From Hyperoodon ampullatus (taxonomy: Eukaryota; Chordata; Mammalia; Artiodactyla; Ziphiidae), in the NCBI GenBank assembly GCA_949752795.1, contig OX457059.1, positions 174,852,242 to 174,916,241 on the forward strand: DNA of 64,000 nucleotides, written 5' to 3'. How positions within the stretch are numbered: position 1 is the stretch's first letter; every line of letters begins with the position of its first letter. The translations under genes and the position numbers were made by a program. Below the pieces are notes generated by a model. It was not told where the DNA came from. It saw only the letters and a list, made by a program, of their open reading frames with translations, and searched no databases. This document shows positions 1-11,511 of this stretch, one piece after another.

Positions 1-999
1 AGCAGGGCAGGTAAGCCCGTGAACCTGTAACAACATTGGAATTAACAGTTTCAGCTGGGGCATCAGATGTGATTGTTAGGAAATTCCATGGGGATCTCGG
101 GACAGATCTTCTGGGGGGTTGGGGAGACTGTAACACAAATGCACCAGAGCAGATGAAGGCTTGCAGGGCTGGGCAACAGGGAGGTAGGAGGGAAGCCAGG
201 GTCTGGAGAGAGACTGCAGGACTGTGAGGAGGATGTTCGGAGATTCCCGGTGGGGCTACAGCGCCGTCCCCACCCCTAGTGGGGGGCTCACTTCCCACCT
301 GTCCCCTTGGCCCCTAATGAGCATCCCCGGAGTCTGAGGCACGCTCCAGGTCTCAGCGTCAGGGGGGAATGCAGACGGGGCTGACTCAGTTGATAAACTC
401 AACAAGCATGAGGCATGGCCAGAGAGCTGGTCTGCTGGTGGACTGCTGATGGATGCTGCTGTGTGGGGGACGTGAGCCTGACTGTGTCCAGGGATCTCTG
501 GACCACACCCCTGGTGAGGGCTTTCAGCCTGTAGCGCCTCCACAGGTTGAGTGGACACCAGCAGAGAGGGAGCTCTGGAGTCCGAGGGAGGGAGGGAGCT
601 ACCACAGGAGGCAGCCTCTCCCTGGGCCAAGGGAACAGCAGATGACATGGTATGGATGAGGTGAGGCTCAAGAAACCTAGAAAAGTCAGGTGCAAAACCC
701 CGCCAGACACCTGGAGCACAAGCTGGCTAAGACCAGTCTAGCCAGAGGGCATGTCCTGCGCTTGGCCCCTTCTCTGCACTGGGCTCCCCCCTGACAGAGC
801 CCCAGCTGTAGATGCAGGGGTAGGTGAAGCCAGGGGTCCCACACCACCCCTCAGAAGGAGACCCACTGCAGAGGCCCCCCTGGACTGTGGGAAGGTGAGG
901 CTCCATCCTTCAAAGGAAACTGGTCACCCAGGGAAACAGGGATCTGTGAAAAACACATACATACAAAAAAGCCAACAAGAGAGCTGAAGACAGAAAGGT
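1..999. other. Unassigned non-repeat-like DNA
   Basis: I recognise no gene or repeat family here. The short open frames on both strands overlap each other and show no domain or codon logic. The stretch is moderately GC-rich until about 950, then becomes A-rich as it runs into the LINE remnant that follows. It could be unique intergenic DNA or a repeat too decayed to recognise by eye. Confidence 0.5.
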
Positions 1000-3115
1000 G
1001 TGAAAGGAAGGCTTTAGACAGCGAAGTTATTTGGTCTAGAAGTTTGAAAGAATATGTTTGGAAAAATTAAAATAGAAAAGGAATTTCCACTATGAGTGAC
1101 AAAAAGGGATTATAAAAATGACTAAGCAGGTTATATCCAAAATAGAGCTTCTAGAAATGACAAATGAACCTGAATTACACATCCAATAAAGATCTTCCCA
1201 GAGAATTATATACAGCCAGAGAGAGAATTAGTGAAGGGTGGCTAAATTAAGAAAAGTCAACGAGAAAACAACATGGCGTTTCCAAAGGATGGACACAGAA
1301 AAGGCGAAAGAGGAAATCTACATGCATTTAATCAGAATCCCAGAAGAAGAAGAGCAGATTGGGGAAAACAATTTTCAAAAGTGGTAATGACCAAGGGCTT
1401 TCTAGAACTGATGAAAATCAGTGTAATCAGTAGACTCAAGAAGCCTAGTGAATCCCAAACAAAATATGCATAAAGAAACTCACTGCTCCTGAACCAAGCA
1501 GCAAATTCAAAAATCAGCCCAAGGAGGGTGTGAAAGCACAGAATACCTTCAAAGGAGCCACAGTTCCCAATGCCACGATGGAAGAGTGTTGTAAAATATG
1601 CCAAGAGAAACTTACCTCCTACCTTGAATGCTGTACCCAGAGTAAAGTTTCAGGGATAAGAGAGAAAACAAAAAAGAAAAGACAGGGCTTCCTTGGTGGC
1701 ACAGTGGTTGAGAGTCCACCTGCCGATGCAGGGGACATGGGTTTGTGCCCCGGTCCGGGAAGATCCCACATGCCATGGAGTAGCTGTGCCCATGAGCCAT
1801 GGCCGCTGAGCCTGCACGTCTGGAGCCTGTGCTCCACAATGGGAAAGAAAAGACAGTGGGAAAATTACCCACTAAGGATCATTCTAAAGGATCCATCTCA
1901 GGAAGACTGAAAATAATTCCAGATTAGAATGCTGAGATTCAAAAAGGAATAAAGAGTAAATAAAGTATTAAATCTGTGGAAAATCTAAATGACTATAGAC
2001 TATGTAAAATAATAATAATGTCTTCAGGGTTTAAAAGTATGTAAAATTAAATACTCAACAACAATTATGTATTAGTTGTGAGAAAAGTAAACGGAAATAA
2101 AATATCTAAGCTCTTTATAGAATCTGGGAGAAAAATAAAAGTGTTGATTAACTTTAGGCTTTGTTATATTATATATTGCAGATGTAATTTTTAGAACAGA
2201 AGAATAGAAAATTTAAAATATAATGGAAGAATAGGAAAAAAGTGGAGAAGGTAAAATGATAAACATGTCACTATATTCCAAAGAAGATAAGAAAAAAAAA
2301 AAAAGAGGATGTGGAACAGACTAGTACATTATACAGTAATAGATTTAAACAAGAATAATGAGTAATTGCAGCAAAGGTAAATGGATCAACGGATCTTGCT
2401 AAAGGCTAAAAAAAGCAAACAAATAAAATACTACTTCAGAGTTAAAAAAGAAATTGGAAGTTTGGTGATAACATTCCTCATAAATAACAAAAGAGGCTGT
2501 TCTTTTTTTAAAAGTCATAATAACTATAATAATATCAGAATTCTATGTTCACAAGCATTTGTACATATAAAGATGGTCACTTTAGTGATCAAAGTTTCAA
2601 TTCATCAGGTAAATATACCAACAGTAATTAATATGTACCACATAACATGATCTCAAAATTTATGATGCAAAATCTGGCAAAACTATATGGAGAAATGCAT
2701 GAATCCACAAGCAGAGTGGAAGATTTTAACACCTAACACCCTACTCTTAGTGATGGATAGAACCAACAAGAATTCACTATGTAGAAGTGTTTTAAAATAT
2801 GGTTAAAGCATTTAATTGCTAGAAACATGGAACACGGTGAACATGACACAATAGGCATTCTTTTCAGGTGTAGATTTGACTGATTTCATCAACTGATATA
2901 ATTCTGGGCCATAAACAAGTCTCAACACATTTCAAAGGACTGAAATCACAGTGGGTATGTTGTCTAACATCCAACCAGATATTAAAACCAAAAGATAATT
3001 AGAATATTATCTCCACAATTTTTAAATTAAAAAATGTACTTCTAAGTAGCCAATGTTGAAAACAAAACTACAATGAAAATTGGAAAAATACTTGGAGCTA
3101 AGTAATAAGAAAATA
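1000..3115 (+). mobile_element. Old HAL1-like (half-L1) LINE, interrupted by a SINE
   Basis: The A-rich plus strand matches the layout of ancient HAL1/L1M elements. Around 1220-1420 there are degenerate versions of the ORF1 coiled-coil and RRM coding region, including an ATTAGTGAA-type segment and the 'isoleucine-glycine-valine-proline-glutamate' region near 1330-1350. At 1870-2060 there is a decayed ORF1 end and A-rich 3' section. At 2690-3010 an endonuclease-region-like segment follows, with the typical GGGCCATAAACAAGTCTCAA wording. No frame is open for more than about 90 codons, so it is long dead. The SINE at 1686-1843 sits inside it. The alternative is an L1ME-type L1; alignment to consensus would separate the two. 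Confidence 0.6.
1686..1843 (+). mobile_element. CHR-type tRNA-derived SINE, 3'-shortened
   Basis: The head reads GGGCTTCCTTGGTGGCACAG, the start of cetartiodactyl CHR SINEs derived from a tRNA. It continues through the box-B-like GGTTTGTGCCCCGGTCC segment and the CCATGGCCGCTGAGCCTGC body. The usual 3' part (GAGAGGCCACAAC and an A tail) is missing, so this is a short or deletion-type copy. It is flanked by a perfect 13-bp target-site duplication, AAAGAAAAGACAG, at 1673-1685 and 1844-1856. It inserted into the older HAL1-like element. Confidence 0.92.
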
Positions 3116-3714
3116 TTACATATGAAGACTGTGAGGTCTGTTCTGATGGGAACGTGGTGAGAACTGTGCTGTGAATGTTTCTCCTTCTCCTTTGAGAAAC
3201 AGCACCAACAAGGAGCATGAAATTAGAAAGAAATCCCCCAAACTACACTTCAGTGGCTTTGGAGAGAGACAGAACTTGCATAACCTGAGATGCTCATAAA
3301 GGGTTTCAAGGCTTTCAAGGCAGAGGAGCCACAGACAAATTGTCCTGGGAAGGACAGGGGTGAATGGAGGTATGCATGGTGAACTCAGAAATGTCCAGAA
3401 GGAGAGGTCCAGTCCTGGGCGTGTGATAGTCATTAGGGCAAGAGACAGGAGCTTGGGGGGCGTCTCAGAGGGGTTGAGAAGTGACACGTCCCAGAAAGAG
3501 GGAGCAAGATGAAACTTGGAAGCCCATGTGTGTGGTTTCAGATGTCCAGGGCTCTGAGGGACTCTAGAAGCCCAGGTGGCATCATGCTTCTCTGCACCAG
3601 GGGATACTATGCACAATTTTAAAGGGACAACAAAGAGATCCTTGACGGTGGACACTGGGAGAGCTTCCCTGGCTTACACCCAACCACCCAGAACATCTCT
3701 GCTACCAACCCCTC
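3116..3714. other. Unassigned segment between two LINE remnants
   Basis: This roughly 600-bp stretch is richer in G+C than the LINE pieces on either side. A 179-codon frame is open on the minus strand (3116-3655), but it shows no recognised domain and no periodic or signal features beyond serine, leucine and proline. It may be part of the 5' region of the L1 remnant at 3715, an unrelated insertion, or unique DNA. Confidence 0.4.
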
Positions 3715-4010
3715 CAAAAAATAAACTTCTGCATGGCCAAAGGGAACAAAACACACAAACAAACATCATAAACAAACTCAAATGACAAATCAAGAAAAGG
3801 GTTTTTAAATTCCTATCAGAGACAAGGGTTAATATATCTCGCACACAAAAAGCCCTGGGAATCAGGAAGGAACAGATTGAACACCCGATAGCAAAATAGG
3901 GAAAGGTAATAAACAAAGAAACAAAAACGACCCTTTCAAAACATTAAACCTCTAGGAATTTAGTCATGACACCTCATTTAAAGCACAAAATATCAAGCAG
4001 CTGAGAAAGT
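3715..4010 (+). mobile_element. Decayed L1 ORF2 C-terminal fragment
   Basis: The sequence around 3775-3915 follows the order of the plus-strand L1 ORF2 3' region. An AAATGACAAATCAAGAAAAGG segment is followed by GACAAGGGTTAATAT, then by a heavily mutated 'GGCAAAGGA'-like stretch. It is too diverged to name a subfamily, and no frame survives. It may be a piece of the same LINE complex as the HAL1-like element upstream. Confidence 0.45.
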
Positions 4011-5423
4011 GCAGTCTTCCACATGTGAGCTCTAAACATCCCTGGGTTTGCTGCATGGTACCCTCTGCATGTGGCGGTCCACACATCTCTCCAGGGTTGC
4101 CACTGTCTCATTCTGCGCTGGCCATTGAGTGTCATGGCAGATCAGTGACTGTGTCTTCTCAACACAGAACTCATTTTCTCTTAACCGTTGAAATTTTTTT
4201 TTATAATATTGGGAAGTAAATAATTATGTAATGATACCACATTGGTGCCTTGCAAATTTATTTTTAAACTTTTCATTGTAAAATAAAACACTGATAGAGC
4301 AAACCTTCTAAAATAAACATTTCGTGTCACGAGTCTTTCAGGGGAAACATCCTATAACAACAGCCCTGGTCCAGCTGCCCAGGAAGCCCTATCCCAACAC
4401 AGCACTCCCTCCCCCTGGGAGTCTCCGCCCCTTGGTTGTCATAGAAACCACTTCTGCATTTCCTGACACTCTATCACCCAGTGCACATCCCTATTGCTGT
4501 AGCTCAGGCCTCCCTGCTTTTGAATTCCTTAGGTCGTCTAAGTCTTATTTCATCTGCTGATTCTTTCTACAATTTCTTTTTCACTTTTTCATTGGAATAA
4601 ATTTGATGACAAGATTATTCTCCTTACACATTGCTTGGTCCCCCAGAACACTTTATGTAGGGAATGTGGGATGGATAGCTAGTCACTATCCAGGAGTTTT
4701 CAAGATAATCAGTTGGTTCCATATCATCCCCTGAAAGTCATTTTTGAATAGTGCTAAGAACTCAGGGATTTAAACATAATTCATAGGCAATCATTAACTG
4801 AAATTGCTATCTTTTTCAAAGTCACATGGCTCCATCTTTGGCAGGGGAGCCGGTCTGAATTGGCCCTTGCGTCCTTCTGACATGACCAGGAGCCATTGAT
4901 GGGTCCCTTCACATCACCCAGAGCAGTATATTCCAGGCTCCAGTTCATTTTCTTCTCCAGGCTGGAAATCAGACATTTCCCCAAGAAGCTCAGGTTCCCT
5001 TTAGCAGGAAAGGGTACTTCAGGACCACTCTTCTTGGGGCTGGAGGAGCTCACAGCTGACAGTTGGTGTTTCCAAGCCTCTAGAGAGAACAGGGTTACGA
5101 TGTTTACCAGAAAGACAAGTCACCTCTGGATTTCATACTGATATTTCCACCCTAGACTCAGGACCATGGGAAGATGCATCGTGTTAGACTCGTCAGACAC
5201 AGAAGGCATCGTGTAATTAGATACCTCACGATTACTCACTTACTTGTCCCACATTGAAGACGACCAGCCTCAGGCTGTCAGTAGTAGTGACACCACCTTG
5301 GGGAATCCGTGAGGAAAGCTGTGACGTGTCTGTGAACTTCCTCTCTTCAGCTCTGATCAGCTTTCTGGGAGCTCTGCTGCACGTTGATGTTTGCCACACC
5401 GTGGCAAAGTCCTAAGTCACAGT
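4011..5423. other. Unassigned DNA, possibly with an old L1 3' piece
   Basis: No gene is visible. The AT-rich part at 4180-4330 with TTTTTAAACTTTTCATTG, followed by a CCCTCCCCCTGGG-type stretch near 4400-4450, vaguely resembles the minus-strand 3' end of old L1M elements, but I cannot name it. The rest, including 4790-5420, looks unique. Short frames at 4781-5053 (minus) and 4896-5141 (plus) overlap antiparallel and carry no recognisable domain. Confidence 0.4.
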
Positions 5424-5555
5424 CTCTCTGGGGTTTTTGTTGTCTGTTATTGGTTTTCTAGTAGATCTCTCAGAAAGGGATCAGAGACATAATATTCTTT
5501 GTGATTTGCATGTTGATAACAAAGAATGGGTACCTAACAGAAAGTATCTCTCGGT
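5424..5555 (+). repeat. Left copy of a ~131-bp direct repeat flanking the L1 block
   Basis: This segment is matched at about 90% identity, in the same orientation, by 18390-18520. Shared landmarks are CTCTCTGGGGTT, TGTTATTGGTTTTCTAGTAG, GCATGTTGATAACAAAGAAT and CTAACAGAAAGT. It abuts the poly-T (3' tail) end of the outer L1 directly. It may be an exceptionally long target-site duplication or an older local duplication. Confidence 0.85.
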
Positions 5556-5988
5556 TTTTGTTTATTTTTTTAACATCTTTATTGGAGTATAATTGCTTTA
5601 CAATGGTGTGCTAGTTTCTGCTTTATAACAAAGTGAATCAGATATACATATACGTATATCCACATATTTCCTCCCTCTTGCGTCTCCCTCCCACCCTCTC
5701 TATCCCACCCCTCTAGGTGGTCACAAAGCACCAAGCATATCTCCCTGTGCTATGTGCCTGCTTCTCACTAGCTATCTGTGTTACATTTGGTAGTGTATAT
5801 ATGTCCATGCCACTCTCTCACTTCGTCCCAGCTTACCCTTCCCCCTCCCTGTGTCCTTAACTCTATTCTCTACATCTGGGTCTTTACTCCTGTCCTGCCT
5901 CTAGGTTCTTCAGAACCATTTTTCTTTTAATTCCATATATATGTGTTAGCATATGGTATTTGTTTTTCTCTTTCTGACTTACTTCACT

Positions 5989-7911
5989 CTATATGACAGA
6001 CTCTAGGTCCATCCACCTCACTACAAATAGCTCAATTTCGTTTCTTTTTATGGCTGAGTAATATTCTATTGTATATATGTGCCACATCATCTTTATCCAT
6101 TCATCTGTCGATGGACACTTAGGTTGCTTCCATGTCCTGGCTATTGTAAATAGAGCTGCAATGAACATTGTGGTACATGACTCTTTTTGAATTATGGTTT
6201 TCTCATGGTATATGCCCAGCAGTGGTATTGTTGGGTCATATGATAGTTCTATTTTTTGTTTTTTAAGGAACCTCCATACTGTTCTCCATAGTGGCTGTAT
6301 CAATTTACATTCCCACCAACAGTTCAAGAGGGTTCCTTTTTCTCCACACCCTCTCCAGCATTTATTGTTTGTATATTTTTTGAAGATGGCTATTCTGGCT
6401 GGTGTGAGGTGATACCTCATTGCAGTTTTGATTTTCATTTCTCTAATGATTAGTAATGTTGAGCATTCTTTCACATGTTTGTTGGCAATCTGTATATCTT
6501 CTTTGGAGAAATGTCTATTTAGGTCTTCTGCCCATTTTTTGATTGGGTTGTTTCTTTTTTTGATATTGAGCTGCATGAGCTGCTTGTAAATTTTGGAGGT
6601 TAATCCTTTGTCAGTTGCTTCATTTGAAAATATTTTCTCCCATTCTGAGGGTTGTCTTTTCCTCTTGTTTATGCTTTCCTTTGTTGTGCAAAAGCTTTTA
6701 AGTTTCATTAGGTCCCAATTGTTTATTTTTGGTTTTATTTCCATTTCTCTAGGAGGTGGGTCAAAAAGGATCTTGCTCTGATATATGTAATAGAGTGTTC
6801 TGGCTATGTTTTCCTCTAAGAGTTTTATAGTGTCTGGCTTTACATTTAGGTCTTTAATCCATTTTGAGTGTATTTTTCTGTATGGTATTAGGGAGTGTTC
6901 TAATTTCATTCTTTTACATGTAGCTGTCCAGTTTTCCCAGCACCACTTACTGAAGAGGCTGTCTGTTCTCCATTGTATATTCTTGCCTCCTTTATAAAAA
7001 ATAAGGTGATGATATGTGTGTGGGTTTTTCTCTGGCTTTTCTATCCTGTTCCATTGATCTATTTTTCTGTTTTTGTGCCAGTACCATACTGTCTTGATTA
7101 CTGTAGCTTTGTGGTATTGCCTGAAGTCTGGGAGCCTGATTCCTCCAGCTCCATTTTTCATTCTCAAGATTGCTTTGGGTATTCGGGGTCTCTTGTGTTT
7201 CCATCCAAATTGTGAAATTTTTTGTTCTCGTTCTGTGAAAAATGCCATTGGTAGTTTGATAGGGATTGCACTGAATCTGTAGATTGCTTTGGGTAGTATA
7301 GTCATTTTCACGATGTTGATTCTTCCGATCCAAGAACATGGTACATCTCCCCATCTGTTTATATCATCTTTAATTTTTTTCATCAGTGTCTTATAATTTT
7401 CTGCATACAGGGCTTTTTTCTCCTTAGGTAGGTTTATACCTAGGTATTTTATTCTGTTTGTTGCAGTGGTAAATGGGAGAGTTTCCTTAATTTCTCTTTC
7501 AGATTTTTCATCATTAGTGTATAGGAGTGCAAGAGATTTTTGTGCATTAATTTTGTATCCTGCTACTTTACCAAATTCGGTGATTAGCTCTAGTAGTTTT
7601 CTGGTAGCATCTTTAGGCTCCTCTACATATAGTATCATGTCATCTGCAAACAGTGACCATTTTACTTCTTCTTTTCTGATTTGGGTTCCTTTATTTTTTT
7701 TTTTTTCTTCTCTGACTGCTGTGGCTAAAACTTCCAAAACTACATTGAATAATAGTGGTGAGAGTGGAAAACCTTGTCTTATTCCTGATCTTTGTGGAAA
7801 TGGTTTCATTTTTTCACCATTGAGAATGATGCTGGCTGTGGGTTTGTCATATATGGCCTTTATTATGTTGAGGCAAGTTTCCTCTATGCCTACTCTCTGC
7901 AGGGTTTTATC
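5989..7911 (-). pseudogene. Outer L1 ORF2, reverse transcriptase to C-terminus
   Basis: A 606-codon frame (7809 down to 5989) encodes the C-terminal half of L1 ORF2p, the endonuclease/reverse transcriptase that copies L1 RNA into chromosomal DNA by target-primed reverse transcription. The RT active-site motif FADD lies at 7639-7650, preceded by [13 protein letters not shown]. The C-terminal cysteine-rich motif is present near 6330-6390 as [18 protein letters not shown], but the usual histidine (LLHC, as in the inner copy) is Asn here. The stop codon is at 5989-5991. A one-base loss in the A run near 7910 throws the frame relative to upstream ORF2, and the reading frame is also cut by the inner L1. 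It is therefore a dead copy, despite its length. Confidence 0.93.
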
Positions 7912-8061
7912 ATAAATGGGTGTTGAATTTTGTCAAAAGCTTTTTCTGCATCTATTGAGATGATCCTATGGTTTTTCTCCTTCAATTTGTTAATATGGTG
8001 TATCACATTGATTGATTTGTGTATATTGAAGAATCCTTGCATTCCTGGGATAAACCCCACT

Positions 8062-8083
8062 TGATCATGGTATATGATCCTTT
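8062..8083 (+). repeat. Target-site duplication of inner L1, left copy
   Basis: This 22-bp segment begins TGATCATGG and ends GATCCTTT. It recurs at 14897-14918 with one difference (TATA versus TGTA in the middle). It belongs to ORF2 of the outer L1, and the outer ORF2 text continues directly from the right copy. This marks the insertion point of the inner L1. Confidence 0.9.
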
Positions 8084-8385
8084 GTTTTTTTTGCTTTATA
8101 AAAAATTTAATCAGTTATACATATACATATGTTCCCATATCCCCTCCCTTTTGCGTCTCCCTCCCACCCTCCCTATCCCACCCCTCGAGGCGGTCACAAA
8201 GCACCGAGCTGATCTCCCTGTGCTATGCGGCTGCTTCCCACTAGCTATCTACCTTACGTTTGGTAGTGTATATATGTCCATGCCGCTCTTTCACTTTGTC
8301 ACAGCTTACCCTTCCCCCTCCCCATATCCTCAAGTCCTTTCTCTAGTAGGTCTGTGTCTTTATTCCTGTCTTACCCCTATGTCCT

Positions 8386-11300
8386 TCATGACATTTTTTT
8401 TTCGTAAATTCCATATATATGTGTCAGCATACAGTATTTGTCTTTCTCTTTCTGACTTACTTCACTCTGTATGACAGGCTCTAGGTCCATCCACCTCATT
8501 ACAAATAGCTCAATTTCGTTTCTTTTTATGGCTGAGTAATATTCCATTGTATATATGTGCCACATCTTCTTTACCCATTCATCTGATGATGGACACTTAG
8601 GTTGTTTCCATCTCCGGGCTATTGTAAATAGGGCTGCTATGAACATTTTGGTACATGTCTCTTTTTGAATTATGGTTTTCTCAGGGTATATGCCCAGTAG
8701 TGGGATTGCTGGGTCATATGGTAGTTCTATTTGTAATTTATTAAGGAACCTCCATACTGTTCTCCATAGTGGCTGTACCAATTCACATTCCCACCAGCAG
8801 TGCAAGAGTGTTCCCTTTTTCCCACACCCTCTCCAGCATTTATTGTTTCTAGATTTTTTGATGATGGCCATTCTGACTGGTGTGAGATGATATCTCATTG
8901 TAGTTTTGATTTGCATTTCTCTAATGAGTAAAGATGTTGAGCATCCTTTCATGTGTTTGTTGGCAGTCTGTATATCTTCTGTGGAGAAATGTCTATTTAG
9001 GTCTTCTGCCCATTTTTGGATTGGGTTGTTTTTTTGTTATTGAGCTGCATGAGCTGCTTATAAATTTTGGAGATTAATCCTTTGTCAGTTGCTTCATTTG
9101 CAAATATTTTCTCCCATTCTGAGGGTTGTCTTTTGGTCTTATTTATGGTTTCCTTTGCTGTGCAAAAGCTTTTAAGTTTCATTAGGTCCCATGTGTTTAT
9201 TTTTGTCTTTATTTCCATTTCTCTAGGAGGTGGGTCAAAAAGGGTCTTGCTGTGATTTATGTCATAGAGTGTTCTGCCGATGTTTTCCTCTAAGAGTTTG
9301 ATAGTGTCTGGCCTTACATTTAGGTCTTTAATCCATTTTGAGCTTATTTTTGTGTATGGTGTTAGGGAGTGATCTAATCTCATACTTTTACATGTCCCTG
9401 TCCAGTTTTCCCAGCACCACTTATTGAAGAGACTGTCCTTTCTCCACTGTACATTCCTGCCTCCTTTATCAAAGATAAGGTGACCATATGTCCGTGGGTT
9501 TATCTCTGGGCTTTCTATCCTGTTCCATTGATCTATCTTTCTGTTTTTGTGCCAGTACCATACTGTCTTGATTATTGTAGCTTTGTCGTATAGTCTGAAG
9601 TCAGGGAGCCTGATTCCTCCAGCTCCATTATTCATTCTCAAGATTGCTTTGGCTATTCGGGGTCTTTTGTGTTTCCATACAAATTGTGAAATATTCTGTT
9701 TTAGTTCTGTGAAAACTGCCAGTGATAGTTTGATAGGGATTGCATTGAATCTGTAGATTGCTTTGGGTAGTAGAGTCATTTTCACAATGTTGATTCTTCC
9801 AATCCAAGAACATGGTACATCTCTCCATCTATTTGTATCATCTTTAATTTCTTTCATCAGTGTCTTATAATTTTCTGCATACAGGTCTTTTGTCTCCTTA
9901 GGTAGGTTTATTCCTAGATATTTTATTCTTTTTGTTGCAATGGTAAACGGGAGTGTTTCCTTGATTTCACTTTCAGATTTTTCATCATTAGTATATAGGA
10001 ATGCCAGAGATTTCTGTGCATTAATTTTGCATCCTGCAACTTTACCAAATTCATTGATTAGCTCTAGTAGTTTTCTGGTAGCATCTTTAGGATTCTCTAT
10101 GTATAGTATCATGTCATCTGCAAACAGTGACAGCTTTACTTCTTCTTTTCCGATTTGGATTCCTTTTATTTCCTTTTCTTCTCTGATTGCTGTGGCTAAA
10201 ACTTCCAAAACTATGTTGAATAAGAGTGGTGAGAGTGGGCAACCTTGTCTTGTTCCTGATCTTAGTGGAAATGGTTTCAGTTTTTCACCATTGAGGACGA
10301 TGCTGGCTGTGGGTTTGTCATATATGGCCTTTATTATGTTGAGGAAAGTTCCCTTTATGCCTACTTTCTGCAGGGTTTTTATCATAAATGGGTGTTGAAT
10401 TTTGTCGAAAGCTTTCTCTGCATCTATTGAGATGATCATATGGTTTTTCTCCTTCAACTTGTTAATATGGTGTATCACGTTGATTGATTTGCGTATATTG
10501 AAGAATCCTTGCATTCCTGGAATAAACCCCACTTGATCATGGTGTATGATCCTTTTAATGTGCTGTTGGATTCTGTTTGCTAGTATTTTGTTGAGGATTT
10601 TTGCATCTATGTTCATCAGTGATATTGGCCTGTAGTTTTCTTTCTTTGTGACATCCTTGTCTGGTTTTGGTATCAAGGTGATGGTGGCCTCGTAGAATGA
10701 GTTTGGGAGTGTTCCTCCCTCTGCTATATTTTGGAAGAGTTTGAGAAGGATAGGTGTTAGCTCTTCTCTAAATGCTTGATAGAATTCACCTGTGAAGCCA
10801 TCTGGTCCTGGGCTTTTGTTTGTTGGAAGATTTTTTATCACAGTTTCAATTTCAGTGCTTGTGATTGGTCTGTTCATATTTTCTATTTCCTCCTGATTCA
10901 GTCTTGGCCGGTTGTGCATTTCTAAGAAGTTGCCCATTTCTTCCAGGTTGTCCATTTTATTGGCATAGAGTTGCTTGTAATAATCTCTCATGATCTTTTG
11001 TATTTCTGCAGTGTCAGTTGTTACTTCTCCTTTTTCATTTCTAATTCTATTGATTTGAGTCTTCTCCCTTTTTTTCTTGATGCGTCTGGCTAATGGTTTA
11101 TCAATTTTGTTTATCTTCTCAAAGAACCATCTTTTAGTTTTATTGATCTTTGCTATCGTTTCCTTCATTTCTTTTTCATTTATTTCTGATCTGATTTTTA
11201 TGATTTCTTTCCTTCTGCTAACTTTGGGATGTTTTTGTTCTTCTTTCTCTAATTGCTTTAGGTGCAAGGTTAGGTTGTTTATTCGAGATGTTTCCCGCTT

Positions 11301-11478
11301 CTTAAGGTGGGATTGTATTGCTATAAACTTCCCTCTTAGAACTGCTTTTGCTGCATCCCATAGGTTTTGGGTCGTCGTGTCTCCATTGTCATTTGTTTCT
11401 AGGTATTTTTTAATTTCCTCTTTGATTTCTTCAGTGATCACTTCGTTATTAAGTAGTGTATTGTTTAGCCTCCATGTG

Positions 11479-11511
<33 letters not shown>

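Larger units (their letters stand above)
5556..8083 (-). mobile_element. Outer L1, 3' half (ORF2 C-terminal part and 3' UTR)
   Basis: This is a minus-strand L1. Its T-rich 3' tail begins at about 5556, the 3' UTR runs to 5988, and ORF2 continues up to 8083. There it stops abruptly inside reverse-transcriptase-upstream sequence because a second L1 has inserted. The coding text resumes at 14897 on the other side. Together the two pieces make a nearly full-length element of about 5.8 kb. It is more mutated than the inner copy, consistent with being older. Confidence 0.95.

Noticed and set aside
1686..1760. tRNA gene
   Set aside because: The head of the SINE keeps A/B-box-like words from its tRNA ancestor, but cannot fold as an intact tRNA and has SINE body and target duplications.
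3116..3655. 179-codon minus-strand frame as a gene
   Set aside because: No domain, no splice or promoter logic, lies between LINE remnants; chance frame in moderately GC-rich DNA.
5989..7809. 606-codon open frame as a host gene
   Set aside because: It is the reverse-transcriptase/C-terminal half of L1 ORF2 (FADD, C-terminal cysteine motif), with a 3' UTR and tail.
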